From contig NZ_AUAZ01000019.1 in the NCBI RefSeq assembly GCF_000428985.1, positions 31,616 through 95,615 of the forward strand: a DNA stretch of 64,000 nt, given 5' to 3'. Below the pieces are notes generated by a model. It was not told where the DNA came from, did not search any database, and saw only the letters and a program-made list of their open reading frames with translations. Below are positions 28,110 through 36,227 of this stretch, one piece after another. Source of the stretch: Marinobacterium litorale DSM 23545. Its GTDB lineage: Bacteria > Pseudomonadota > Gammaproteobacteria > Pseudomonadales > Balneatricaceae. The translations under genes and the position numbers were made by a program. Positions within the stretch are counted from its first letter, which is position 1. Each line of letters begins with the position of its first letter.

Positions 28110-28445
28110 AACAACTCCTGGGGCCCGGAGCGATGTTCCAGCACAGTGTGACTAGACCGGGCATTTTATTATTAATCTTCACCCTTATTGCCGGTTCATT
28201 AAGAGCAGCGAAACTGTCTTAATGTTCAGCTGTTGTCTGTTCAGATTAGCAGGCATCACGGAGAAAGCAGGCCATAATTAGCAATCTCTTATATTAAAGC
28301 AATCTAATAATTACCTTCTTTATACATCAAAGTTTTTCACCGGTGCCTGTACCCGCAATCACGGCTGTTAGATGATAGCCCACCCTTTATCGCTCGACTC
28401 GATACCCTGCAACGCCGGTTATCGGTAACCACGGAGTACACAATA
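28110..28445. other. Divergent intergenic region between sulfite dehydrogenase and TauE-type genes
   Basis: A 336-bp gap with no ORF that I can support. The 28240-28330 stretch is AT-rich and holds two CAATCT repeats 19 bp apart (28281 and 28300), which may be a regulator site. Promoters for both flanking genes must lie here, but I cannot assign hexamers confidently. Confidence 0.5.
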
Positions 28446-29246
28446 ATGGAGCTGGACCTGGCTCTCTTTCTGATACTTTTCTTCACCGGTTTGGCGGCGG
28501 GAACGATCGATGCCATCGCCGGTGGCGGCGGGCTGATTACGCTGCCGGTGTTACTGGCCAGCGGACTGAGCCCGGTCCAGGCGCTGGCCAGTAACAAATT
28601 GCAGGGAAGTTTTGGCACGCTGGCGGCGACTCTCTACTTTGTGCGTAAAAGGTTGGTGGACCTGCGCACGATGCGGCTCATGATCCTTTGTACATTTGCC
28701 GGTTCAGCACTGGGAACGTTGATCGTTCAGCTGATCGACAGCAGCCTGCTCGCCGCTATCATGCCCGGCCTGCTGATCTTGATCGCGCTCTACTTTGCGT
28801 TCTCACCCAAAATCAGCGATCTTGACCGGGAGCGTCGCTTAAACACGTTGATCTTCAGTACGGCGATTACCGGCACCATCGGTTTTTACGATGGCTTCTT
28901 CGGCCCGGGTACCGGTACATTTTTCACATTGGCGTTCGTGACCTTGATGGGCTTCGGCCTGGCTCGCGCGACAGCGCACACCAAGGTGCTCAATTTCACG
29001 TCCAACTTCGCATCCCTGCTATTCTTCCTGTTCAGTGGCCACATCGTCTGGGCAGCCGGCCTGACGATGGGGTTGGGCCAACTGATCGGCGGACAACTGG
29101 GAGCCCGCCTGGTGGTCAGCCGGGGTACACGACTGGTGCGCCCGGTCATTGTGGTTGTAACACTGGCCATGTCGGCTAAATTGCTGTTTGACCGCTTTAG
29201 CCCGGCTGACGGCGAATTCATCCGTTTGCCGTTTTCATTGTTGTAG
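28446..29246 (+). CDS. TauE/SafE (TSUP) family membrane transporter
   Basis: A 266-residue integral membrane protein with about eight helices. It has the family's N-terminal GTIDAIAGGGGLITLPVL motif and a second copy GFYDGFFGPGTGTFFTLAFV, consistent with a tandem four-helix design. TSUP members move sulfite, sulfoacetate or other anions outward. This copy is divergent from a sulfite dehydrogenase, so sulfite or sulfonate export is a reasonable inference. It is also similar to YfcA, of unknown substrate. Confidence 0.9.
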   Translation: MELDLALFLILFFTGLAAGTIDAIAGGGGLITLPVLLASGLSPVQALASNKLQGSFGTLAATLYFVRKRLVDLRTMRLMILCTFAGSALGTLIVQLIDSSLLAAIMPGLLILIALYFAFSPKISDLDRERRLNTLIFSTAITGTIGFYDGFFGPGTGTFFTLAFVTLMGFGLARATAHTKVLNFTSNFASLLFFLFSGHIVWAAGLTMGLGQLIGGQLGARLVVSRGTRLVRPVIVVVTLAMSAKLLFDRFSPADGEFIRLPFSLL

Positions 29247-29317
29247 TAACGGGTTAATACCTTCACGCGCTCCAGGTCTGTTAAAACTGACTGACTTTCA
29301 CATTAAGGAGGTGCGTC

Positions 29318-29881
29318 ATGAGCAAAAAAATATTAATGATCACCGGTGACTTCACTGAAGATTACGAAACGATGGTGCCCTTCCAGGCTCTGCAGGCCGT
29401 GGGCTATCAAGTAGATGCGATCTGCCCCGATAAGAGTCATGGCGACACGGTCATGACAGCGATCCATGATTTTGAAGGGGATCAGACCTACAGTGAGAAA
29501 CCGGGTCACCGATTCACCCTCAATGCGGACTTTGCTGGAACCAACCCGGCGGATTACGACGCGCTGGTGCTGCCCGGCGGACGCGCACCGGAGTATCTGC
29601 GCCTGAACGCCGACGTACTCAAAATGATCCGCCACTTTTTCGATGTGGACAAACCGGTGGCGGCCATCTGCCATGCGGCTCAACTCTTGGTCGCCGCTGA
29701 TGTCCTGAACGGCCGCACCTGCTCCGCCTACCCCGCCTGCGCTCCCGAAGTCCGTCTGGCTGGCGGGAAATTCGCTGAAATAGACGTTGATCAAGCAATA
29801 ACCGATGGTAATCTGGTAACAGCGCCCGCCTGGCCGGCTCACCCGGACTGGCTCAAACAGTTTCTGGCTGTGCTGGCCTGA
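29318..29881 (+). CDS. DJ-1/PfpI family protein
   Basis: A 187-residue protein of the DJ-1/PfpI superfamily. It shows DFTEDYE near 11-17 (the conserved acidic partner), the loop [12 protein letters not shown] and the nucleophile elbow AICHAAQ with C118-H119. Family members act as glyoxalases or deglycases, peptidases or chaperones; the exact one cannot be told. TAAGGAGG lies 7 nt before the ATG. A near-perfect inverted repeat follows the stop. Confidence 0.9.
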   Translation: MSKKILMITGDFTEDYETMVPFQALQAVGYQVDAICPDKSHGDTVMTAIHDFEGDQTYSEKPGHRFTLNADFAGTNPADYDALVLPGGRAPEYLRLNADVLKMIRHFFDVDKPVAAICHAAQLLVAADVLNGRTCSAYPACAPEVRLAGGKFAEIDVDQAITDGNLVTAPAWPAHPDWLKQFLAVLA

Positions 29882-29886
29882 CACAT

Positions 29887-29922
29887 ATGGGCGGCTGCGG
29901 GTGGATTGACTCAGCCGCCCAT
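29887..29922 (+). terminator. Perfect 11-bp inverted repeat after the DJ-1 gene
   Basis: ATGGGCGGCTG (29887-29897) and CAGCCGCCCAT (29912-29922) pair fully around a 14-nt loop. No T-tract follows, so this is either a Rho-dependent stop or a stability hairpin. Confidence 0.45.
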
Positions 29923-29961
29923 TAACTCGAACAGAATAAAAATAACTGGCGAGGTGACACG

Positions 29962-30309
29962 ATGTGTAAACTGTTTATCGAGGCGGATCCAACACTCTGG
30001 GAAAGTTCAACCCGATCACTGCGCATTAACGATATGGTGACCAGCATCCGTCTGGAAAACTACTTCTGGTGCGTGCTGACCGAAGTGGCGCGGCGCGATG
30101 AGATGAACGTTCCGCAAATGGTGAGTCGGCTCTATGCGGAAGCGCTTGATGCCGGCCATGACATTCACAATTTCACCTCATTTTTGCGCGTGTGTGCCAT
30201 GCGCTACCTGCGTCTTCAACTCGCCGGCGAAATCCCGCGGCGCAGCGATATCCCGATTCGATCACTGGATGTCAACAGCATCCTTGACCGTGAGCGCCGT
30301 ACAGCCTGA
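29962..30309 (+). CDS. Ribbon-helix-helix domain protein
   Basis: A 115-residue protein. Residues 18-60 (TRSLRINDMVTSIRLENYFW then LTEVARRDEMNVPQMVSRLY) fit the ribbon-helix-helix family RHH_4: a short beta strand (SIRL) then two helices, as in small transcriptional regulators. The rest is an alpha-helical tail. It has no obvious partner gene. GAGGTGA precedes the ATG. Confidence 0.8.
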   Translation: MCKLFIEADPTLWESSTRSLRINDMVTSIRLENYFWCVLTEVARRDEMNVPQMVSRLYAEALDAGHDIHNFTSFLRVCAMRYLRLQLAGEIPRRSDIPIRSLDVNSILDRERRTA

Positions 30310-30337
30310 CAAGGCCTAAAATTAAGCACTTTCTCCA

Positions 30338-30688
30338 TCAGATTGACTGGTTCTCGCTCAAGCGGAACCAGCCACGGGCGATTCTGTAAATCACCCACAG
30401 AGTCCCACCCAGCAGAATCAAATATCCCACCAGAACAATCAACGACAGATAACCCACAAAAAACCAGATCGCCGTGTACCAAAAGGTGCGAATCTGCCAG
30501 CGGAAATGACTTTCGTAGATCGTTCCCCGAACCTCCGAACGTTTGACATAGTTAACGATCAAAGCGGCCAGAAACGTGATCGGTATGATAAACGAGAGCG
30601 CTTGCAGCAGGTAAACAATCGTCGTCAACCGCTTTAACCGCTCATTGTCAGGGGACGTCACTACGCGAGTATGGTCAATATCTACCAT
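30338..30688 (-). CDS. Small membrane protein, DUF4870-like
   Basis: A 116-residue protein with three or four helices (about 21-47, 66-82, 82-100). The spacing, with conserved YVKR-like turn and HFRWQIRTFWYT motif, resembles the DUF4870 (Tic20-like) family. No function is known. The start is at an ATG at 30688 with GGAAC upstream. Confidence 0.7.
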   Translation of the reverse strand: MVDIDHTRVVTSPDNERLKRLTTIVYLLQALSFIIPITFLAALIVNYVKRSEVRGTIYESHFRWQIRTFWYTAIWFFVGYLSLIVLVGYLILLGGTLWVIYRIARGWFRLSENQSI

Positions 30689-30796
30689 CGTTGTTCCTTC
30701 AATCAGTGCGCATCAGCAAAAACCCATACTGACGCTGAGTAAAACCAACTATCTGCTGTTATCGTATAGAACAGGTTTAATTCAGGAGAGTTCCCC

Positions 30797-31324
30797 ATGC
30801 ACCGCAAGATCGGCCTGCTAATTACCGCACTTGTGTTGACCGGCTGCTCCAGCGATGGCTGGCGTACAGCCAGCCGCGAACCTGCGGGGATTGCGCCCTC
30901 TCCCGCCGACACACCGGAGGCCGTCGTGCAGGCGTATGCCGCTGATGCCTGGGGATGGCGTGGCTATTTTGCCGTACACACCTGGATTGCAACCAAGCCC
31001 AGTCATGCGGACAGTTATACCGTGTATGAAGTCATTGGCTGGCGGGAAAAACGGGGCCTGCCGGTACTGCGTATCGCTCAGGATGCGCCAGATCGATACT
31101 GGTACGGCGCACGTCCGGAGCTACTGCTGGATCGACGCGGAGAAGGCATTGATCAATTAATCAAAAAAATCGAGGCCGCCGCCAAAACCTATCCCTGGAA
31201 GCATGAATACCGGGTTTTTCCGGGGCCCAACAGCAATACATTCCCCGCGTGGCTGGCCGACCAGGTACCAGAGCTCGGCCTGAAACTCCCCTGGCGCGCA
31301 ATCGGCTCCGGTTGGGCTGACTGA
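30797..31324 (+). CDS. DUF3750 lipoprotein
   Basis: A 175-residue lipoprotein with lipobox LVLTGC (Cys17). The mature part contains GWRGYFAVHTWIATKP, YTVYEVIGWR, PDRYWYGARPELLLD and RVFPGPNSNTFPAW, the DUF3750 core. No function is assigned in this family. AGGAGA precedes the ATG by 8 nt. Confidence 0.88.
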   Translation: MHRKIGLLITALVLTGCSSDGWRTASREPAGIAPSPADTPEAVVQAYAADAWGWRGYFAVHTWIATKPSHADSYTVYEVIGWREKRGLPVLRIAQDAPDRYWYGARPELLLDRRGEGIDQLIKKIEAAAKTYPWKHEYRVFPGPNSNTFPAWLADQVPELGLKLPWRAIGSGWAD

Positions 31325-31362
31325 TTCAGTGTTAAACTGACCTTTTTTAAGAGAAAAACGTG

Positions 31363-31821
31363 ATGCATATCTGGGTCGACGCGGATGCCTGTCCTGCCGT
31401 GATCAAGGAGATACTCTTCCGGGCCGCGCAGCGCACCGGCATCTCAACAACACTCGTTGCGAATCAGCCACTCAGGGTTCCGCCCGATCCTCATATCACG
31501 TCCATTCGTGTCGAGGCGGGGCCCGATGTGGCGGACCATGAAATTGTCAGACGGTGCGATGCCGGCGATCTGGTCATCACAGCGGACCTGCCGTTAGCCG
31601 CGGAAGTGATCGCGCTTGGCGCTCAAGCACTGAGCCCGCGAGGCGAGTTGTTCAGCACGGAAAACATTCGCGCCCGTGTCAACATGCGTGATTTCATGGA
31701 GACCCTGCGCGCAAGCGGTATCCAGACAGAAGGACCTGCGCCGTTGAGCCAGTCAGACCGACGTGAGTTCGCTCAGCATCTGGACAAACTTCTTGCCCGT
31801 ATTCAACGGACACCCTCATAG
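31363..31821 (+). CDS. UPF0178 (YaiI/YqxD) family protein
   Basis: A 152-residue PIN-like protein of UPF0178: [40 protein letters not shown] and [20 protein letters not shown]. The conserved Asp residues suggest a nuclease-like fold, but no activity is established. The ATG at 31363 is preferred to a GTG 3 bp earlier; both have an AAGAGAAA region upstream. Confidence 0.92.
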   Translation: MHIWVDADACPAVIKEILFRAAQRTGISTTLVANQPLRVPPDPHITSIRVEAGPDVADHEIVRRCDAGDLVITADLPLAAEVIALGAQALSPRGELFSTENIRARVNMRDFMETLRASGIQTEGPAPLSQSDRREFAQHLDKLLARIQRTPS

Positions 31822-31829
31822 AGAAGCGA

Positions 31830-32237
31830 TCAGTGTCTTGGCATGTGCTGCTCGCGCAGCTCACGCATCATTTGATCGATATCTTCCTCGGTCGTAGTTC
31901 GGTAATAGTCCCAGTCTAGATAATACTCACTCAGTAACGGGTACCACGCGGGCTCGCTGTCGTCATCGTGTTTCCCTTGACGGTCATGCAGGGCTATATA
32001 CAGCGGGGATATTTCAAGTACCCGGCTCTCCTCCTCCCAAAGGATATCCTGTAAATCATACAGCGCGTTCATGATCAGAAAGTGCTTGCGGTAGAGGGGT
32101 AACATATCCCCTCCGACACGCTCCTGTTCTTCAAACAGATGCTCGCGATCCAACTCTTTCATCAACCGATATTCGCTGATCCCTTCTGGATGTTGACGCA
32201 ACACTCTCAACACCTGCGGCAATACTGGATTGATCAT
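31830..32237 (-). CDS. DnaJ-related N-terminal domain protein (no J domain)
   Basis: A 135-residue protein matching the N-terminal half of DnaJ-related proteins: EGISEYRLMKELDREHLFEE, LYRKHFLIMNALYDLQDIL and SPLYIAL. The usual C-terminal J domain is absent, and no J-domain gene is adjacent. The acidic end (EEDIDQMMRELREQH) is probably helical. It is convergent with the UPF0178 gene, with 8 bp between stops. Confidence 0.75.
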   Translation of the reverse strand: MINPVLPQVLRVLRQHPEGISEYRLMKELDREHLFEEQERVGGDMLPLYRKHFLIMNALYDLQDILWEEESRVLEISPLYIALHDRQGKHDDDSEPAWYPLLSEYYLDWDYYRTTTEEDIDQMMRELREQHMPRH

Positions 32238-32324
32238 AAGCCTGACTATCGTCTGTTAGTTCCTTGTATCTCCTGGCCACCTGTCATTGATCAGAGCAAC
32301 CATCCAATACAAGTATAGTCACAA

Positions 32325-32660
32325 TCACCGCGTCGGGAGGGGGTGTATAACCGGGATATCGAAATGCACGGCAAGCGTCTCAACCAGCATGGATAAAGGC
32401 AGGTTTTCCATCACTTCCAGAAGATTACCGGCGGCGTTTCCGGCCGGATATTCCAGATGAACACCGTAACGATCCGGTGCCTGACCCAGCGTATAGAGAT
32501 AGGCGCGTAAACCGGGTTCATCCGGTTGGTGAATAAAGACGGCCTGGCGATCACAGCCCGAATGGACGTCCACCGTAAAACGGCCCGTTCCCAGCTGCGC
32601 TTCGAGCAGTATCAGCAGGTGTCGGATCGGCTGATCCTTGTCCAAAGCCCAAATATTCAT
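32325..32660 (-). CDS. Hypothetical protein
   Basis: A 111-residue soluble protein, MNIWALDKDQPIRHLLILLE onward, with TGRFTVDVHSGCDRQAV and an ending LAVHFDIPVIHPLPTR. I recognise no family. Coding is supported by an open frame, a composition like its neighbours, and the lack of a better frame. Confidence 0.55.
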   Translation of the reverse strand: MNIWALDKDQPIRHLLILLEAQLGTGRFTVDVHSGCDRQAVFIHQPDEPGLRAYLYTLGQAPDRYGVHLEYPAGNAAGNLLEVMENLPLSMLVETLAVHFDIPVIHPLPTR

Positions 32661-32740
32661 TCAGACAGGATACCCGTTTCCCTCTGCTCCGCCATCATCG
32701 TGAAGCTGAAATAAATGCTCCGTGTTCAGGCATAACGGAA

Positions 32741-32764
32741 AAGGCCCACCAAACGGCGGGCCTT
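32741..32764 (-). terminator. Terminator of the 44-residue membrane protein gene
   Basis: AAGGCCCACC and GGCGGGCCTT form a 10-bp stem with one A-C mismatch and an AAAC loop; on the minus strand the exit is GGGCCTTTTCC. It lies 23 bp past the stop codon at 32788. Confidence 0.7.
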
Positions 32765-32787
32765 GCGAGGAGGCACTGTGGCAGCAA

Positions 32788-32922
32788 TTACTTCTTCTTG
32801 GGCTCTTCGTTCATCAATTTGCGTACTTTAACAAACGCCCAGACCATTACGCCGGCCATAGCTGCAACACCGACAAGGCTCGGGATCAGAACCTCAAGAC
32901 TGTACGCATCTACACCAAACAT
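32788..32922 (-). CDS. Small single-pass membrane protein (44 aa)
   Basis: A 44-residue ORF below usual cut-offs: it opens MFGVDAYSLEVLIPSLVGV, continues with the Ala/Val-rich helix AAMAGVMVWAFVKV, and ends RKLMNEEPKKK. It is one transmembrane helix with a basic cytoplasmic end, not unlike CcoQ-size subunits, but no oxidase gene is near. AGGTGAGAG lies just before the ATG and a terminator follows, so it has its own transcript. Confidence 0.7.
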   Translation of the reverse strand: MFGVDAYSLEVLIPSLVGVAAMAGVMVWAFVKVRKLMNEEPKKK

Positions 32923-33122
32923 AACTCTCACCTTTTGCTCTGTTTAACGTTAGGGTTAGATTAACGCGATTACAGTCGGTCGTTATTGACGCAGCTCAAG
33001 CGATACTCTTTAAGGGAACCCTTGAAAAAAGTCGGGCTCTGACCCATTACTGAAAAGGGGACGACCCCGAATAAAGGTTTTATCGGGCGGCGGTTTCCGC
33101 ATCATCAATGAAGGAGATGAAG

Positions 33123-33323
33123 ATGCCAACAAAAACGAAAATCTGGACTGCTGAACAGCTCAAGCAGATGAATGAAGAACGCTTTCTGGTCGAGATGCTC
33201 GACATGTTCCGGTATACGCCGGAATTCAGCGACAGCGATAGCTCCGTCAAGGAGATGCAAGAGCATCTGACCCGTGTGGAAGATGCTCTTCGCGCTCGCC
33301 TGGCTGTCGCCAAAGAAAGCTGA
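33123..33323 (+). CDS. Small hypothetical protein
   Basis: A 66-residue, charged, probably all-helical protein (KIWTAEQLKQMNEERFLVEM onward; SSVKEMQEHLTRVEDALRAR). The ATG at 33123 has AAGGAG 7 nt upstream; an ATG at 33108 is poorer. I do not know the family. It ends 1 bp from the convergent zinc-ribbon gene. Confidence 0.6.
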   Translation: MPTKTKIWTAEQLKQMNEERFLVEMLDMFRYTPEFSDSDSSVKEMQEHLTRVEDALRARLAVAKES

Positions 33324-33324
33324 T

Positions 33325-33588
33325 TCAGTACTTTCCGACCCCGCAGGCAGAGGCGCCGCAACAGGGAGCACCGGTCTGACAGGGCGTTGCCTTGTCACCG
33401 AGACTGCTGTGGCGCACGATCTGCCCGCCGTTTGCCAAACGTTCGACTTTGGCCTGTGGTGAAGTTTCACCCACTTCCAGACCCGCCTGTTCACACAGCT
33501 CCCCCCAGGTATCAATCCTTTCACTCATGGCATGGCTCACTTCGACCACCCTGCCATTCTCGCCGCAACGGTAATCATACGTCGGCAT
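33325..33588 (-). CDS. FmdB-type zinc-ribbon protein
   Basis: An 87-residue protein opening MPTYDYRCGENGRVVEVSHAM, the FmdB/CxxC regulatory-protein start, though the first CxxC pair is not complete. The C-terminal tail is Cys-rich (CQTGAPCCGASACG). A metal-binding or regulatory role is typical of the family; none is shown here. Confidence 0.7.
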   Translation of the reverse strand: MPTYDYRCGENGRVVEVSHAMSERIDTWGELCEQAGLEVGETSPQAKVERLANGGQIVRHSSLGDKATPCQTGAPCCGASACGVGKY

Positions 33589-34005
33589 CTCACCCTCCCA
33601 TGACCGTGCTCAGTCAGTTCTCCTAATGGCTCGAATTTATACACCAACTCCCCGCCTGCACGCAGCACTTCTTTTCAGGTTGTTAGCCTGCGCTCCACAA
33701 TCCGTGAACGACTCATCAAAAAATAGTTATTGATAAATCAAAGTATATTTTTAAATAACCAAATTTATACAAAAAGCACTTTTAATTACTTATTGATATA
33801 AAAAATCATTAATAAAAACCACTGTAAAAACAGCAACTTACAGATAAAGACACGAATCGGCCAGCCTATAGAAAAATAATATAAAAACCTTTTAAAAACA
33901 AAGACTTGAAGGATCAAAATACGGGTCGAAAGTTTGCCTCAAACCGAAATCCATTATAGAATCATCATTAATGAATAATTGATAACTCAAATAAGGATAA
34001 AGACG
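33589..34005. other. AT-rich intergenic region
   Basis: A gap of about 417 bp with no supported gene. From about 33715 onward it is strongly AT-rich, far from the rest of the window, with many A-runs and T-runs. It resembles an H-NS-type silencing target or a recent import. The palindrome CTGTAAAAACAG (33823-33834) is the only clear internal repeat. Confidence 0.6.
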
Positions 34006-34266
34006 ATGCAAGAAAGAGAAATTAAACTTCTTTTTAAGGCGGGCGTCTTCGAATCATGTCAGGCAATACCGATTTCAATGTCGCGCGGATGGACTTTGAA
34101 GTTCGTTACACGGGATAGTGAAGTTGTGGTTTTGAATCTTCAGCGTTCAAAAGGAGAACGTGAATTCAAAAGCCTGGATGGCGCAGCAGCTGTCGCCAGA
34201 CGTATTGGTTTTGAGTGGCTGAATGTTCAGATCGGAGATTTGAAATGGCGGGAAAAGGTGATGTGA
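34006..34266 (+). CDS. Orphan small protein in AT-rich islet
   Basis: An 86-residue protein (MQEREIKLLFKAGVFESCQA onward) with a beta-rich first half and KSLDGAAAVARRIGFEWLNV at the end. The pattern reminds me of small partition-associated proteins on plasmids and integrative elements, but this is weak. The ATG at 34006 has AAGGA 10 nt upstream. The AT-rich leader and a hairpin after the stop set it off from its neighbours. Confidence 0.55.
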   Translation: MQEREIKLLFKAGVFESCQAIPISMSRGWTLKFVTRDSEVVVLNLQRSKGEREFKSLDGAAAVARRIGFEWLNVQIGDLKWREKVM

Positions 34267-34301
34267 GCACTGCCGAATGATGTATAACTCATCGGCAGTG
34301 C
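34267..34301 (+). terminator. 10-bp inverted repeat after the orphan gene
   Basis: GCACTGCCGA (34267-34276) and TCGGCAGTGC (34292-34301) pair perfectly around a 15-nt loop, immediately past the stop codon. No long T-tract follows. Confidence 0.5.
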
Positions 34302-34339
34302 GCAGGTGTGAGAGTCTTGAGGTGTGGTGTGGCGAGAAA

Positions 34340-34816
34340 TTACTGGGCAGCGTCTGAGACGATCTTGCTGACAAGCTCCTCTGGCGTGGCATCTCTGACC
34401 GCAGTCACTTCAACGCGGAACTCAAGGCTGACGCCGGCATAGGGATGATTGGTATCGATAACCACCGTCCGGTTATCCAGACTGACAACCCGTGCCAGGG
34501 TTGGTTTGTTGTCCTCGCCGCTCACCTGAATCACCTTGCCGGGGCGTAAATCTTTTATACCCGCGAACGCCTCGCGCTCAATGTGTTCGATCAGCGACTC
34601 ATCCCGCTCTCCCCAGGCTTGATCAGGAGACAGGCTCACGGCAAACCGATCTCCGGCTTCATGTCCCTCAAGCGCGGCTTCCAGCCCAGGCACCAACTGC
34701 CCTTGGCCATGCAGATAACTGAGCAGAGGCTCTTCGTCACCGGGGAACTCGACTTCCTGGCCCTGCGGAGCCAGGTTGTAGCGAAAGAAGACGGCGGCAT
34801 CTTTGCCTATTTTCAT
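34340..34816 (-). CDS. slyD: FKBP-type peptidyl-prolyl isomerase, SlyD-like
   Basis: A 158-residue SlyD-like protein: MKIGKDAAVFFRYNL, the FKBP core with LLSYLHGQGQLVPGLEAALE, an insert-in-flap domain (VSLSPDQAWGERDESLIEHI) and TNHPYAGVSLEFRVEV. It speeds proline isomerisation and acts as a chaperone. The His/Cys-rich metal-binding tail of E. coli SlyD is missing; it ends SKIVSDAAQ. The ATG at 34816 has GGAG 9 nt upstream. It lies 16 bp after pdxH, probably co-transcribed. Confidence 0.9.
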   Translation of the reverse strand: MKIGKDAAVFFRYNLAPQGQEVEFPGDEEPLLSYLHGQGQLVPGLEAALEGHEAGDRFAVSLSPDQAWGERDESLIEHIEREAFAGIKDLRPGKVIQVSGEDNKPTLARVVSLDNRTVVIDTNHPYAGVSLEFRVEVTAVRDATPEELVSKIVSDAAQ

Positions 34817-34832
34817 GGAAATCACTCCGGAT

Positions 34833-35480
34833 TCAGGGTTGCAGACGATGAATCTGCCACTGTTCATCGGCGAACTCGTAGCGGAACCGATCGTGCAAAC
34901 GGTTTTCGCGCCCCTGCCAAAACTCGAAACGTTCCGGAATCAACCGGTAGCCGCCCCAGGTCTCCGGACAGATAATCTCTGACTCTGGCTTCTCACGCAT
35001 CTGCTCTACCGCTTTTTCCAACGTTGAGCGACTATCCACCGGCGCACTCTGATGTGACACAGCGGCGCTGATCCGGCTACCCAGGGGGCGCTCGTTGAAA
35101 TAGCGCTCGCCAAAGGCATAATCCAGCTGCTCCACCGGGCCTCGAATTCTCACCTGGCGCTCCAACCCGTACCAATAAAACAGTATTTCGGCGTAGGGAT
35201 TTTCCTTAAGCTGCTCACCCTTTTCACTGCGAAAATCGGTAAACCAGCAGAACCCGTGTTTGTCGAAATGCTTGAGCAACACGATACGAGCCCCCGGACG
35301 CCCCTGTTCATCGGCAGTCGCCAGCGTCATCGACGTTGCGTCGTCAGGGTGCGCAAGCAACGCTTTGTCGAACCAGCGCTGGAATTGGTCAAACGGATCC
35401 GCACTCAGATCTGTCTTGTGCAGACCACTGGCGACATACTCTCGGCGAAGCCCGGCGACATCGCTGTACTGATTGGCCAT
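34833..35480 (-). CDS. pdxH: Pyridoxamine 5'-phosphate oxidase
   Basis: A 215-residue PdxH, which makes pyridoxal 5'-phosphate using FMN. It shows NQYSDVAGLRREYVASGL, RIVLLKHFDKHGFCWFTDFR, SEKGEQLKENPYAEILFYW, RQVRIRGPVEQL and the C-terminal WGGYRLIPERFEFWQGRENR LHDR motif, and ends RLQP as the family does. The usual length is about 215-220. It is first in a two-gene run with slyD. Confidence 0.97.
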   Translation of the reverse strand: MANQYSDVAGLRREYVASGLHKTDLSADPFDQFQRWFDKALLAHPDDATSMTLATADEQGRPGARIVLLKHFDKHGFCWFTDFRSEKGEQLKENPYAEILFYWYGLERQVRIRGPVEQLDYAFGERYFNERPLGSRISAAVSHQSAPVDSRSTLEKAVEQMREKPESEIICPETWGGYRLIPERFEFWQGRENRLHDRFRYEFADEQWQIHRLQP

Positions 35481-35591
35481 TTTGCTCTCCTGTGGGAAAC
35501 TTCAGTGGCGCCTACTATAAACGATATGAACCGGCGTTTGCTGCGCTCGATCAGCTCCCCGACATTTTGTTACCGGAATAGCGAACCCCAT

Positions 35592-36227
35592 ATGCCCTCC
35601 AGCCTCAACGACACTCACCTGGCATGCCATGAATGCGACTTGCTGATGGGCCGGCCTGACGTTCACGAAGAGCGTATTCTGGTCTGTCCGCGCTGCGGTT
35701 CTCGTCTGATTTCCAACCATGCCAACAGCGTAGAGCGTTCTCTCGCTTTAGCCCTGGCTGGCCTCATTCTGCTGATTCCGGCCAACCTGTTCCCGGTACT
35801 GACGCTGGAAGTCCTGGGGCGTGAACAGGATCAGACGATCTTTTCCAGCGCCATGGCACTCTATCGGGGCCAGCTGCCGTTGGTTGCCTTGTGTATTCTG
35901 TTGTTCGCCATCGTGGTACCGATATGCAAGTTACTGCTTCTGGCCTACCTCTCCAGCGCGCTGCATCAGGAAAAAGCCTGGCCGGGGCTGAAGTTAGCCA
36001 TGCGCAGTTATCAACACCTGGACCAGTGGGGCATGCTGGAGGTTTACCTGATAGCGGTACTGGTATCCGTTGTAAAACTGGTCGACATTGCCCGTGTCGA
36101 ACCGGGTTTGGGGCTGTACAGCCTGGCGGCGCTGATCGTTGTAACCTCGTTAAGCTCGATTCATCTGGACAAGGACCTGTTCTGGCACCGTATTGATCGG
36201 CTGACACGGAGGAGCACGGATGTATAA
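35592..36227 (+). CDS. letA: LetA (YebS/PqiA family) N-terminal half, split gene
   Basis: A 211-residue membrane protein with a zinc ribbon (C12, C15, C32, C35: CHECD, CPRCG), then four helices with LILLIPANLFPVLTLEVLG. LetA in E. coli is one chain of about 430 residues with two such modules; here the modules are two genes. LetA works with the LetB tube in lipid transport between membranes. It overlaps the second half by 8 bp. The start at 35592 is inferred from the family; the longer open frame to 35256 runs through pdxH. Confidence 0.88.
   Translation: MPSSLNDTHLACHECDLLMGRPDVHEERILVCPRCGSRLISNHANSVERSLALALAGLILLIPANLFPVLTLEVLGREQDQTIFSSAMALYRGQLPLVALCILLFAIVVPICKLLLLAYLSSALHQEKAWPGLKLAMRSYQHLDQWGMLEVYLIAVLVSVVKLVDIARVEPGLGLYSLAALIVVTSLSSIHLDKDLFWHRIDRLTRRSTDV

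Noticed and set aside
33823..33834. CTGTAAAAACAG as a LexA box
   Set aside because: The LexA site needs CTGT-N8-ACAG; only four bases separate the halves.
35256..35591. Longer start for the first LetA half
   Set aside because: The extra 112 codons run antisense through pdxH and precede the conserved zinc ribbon.
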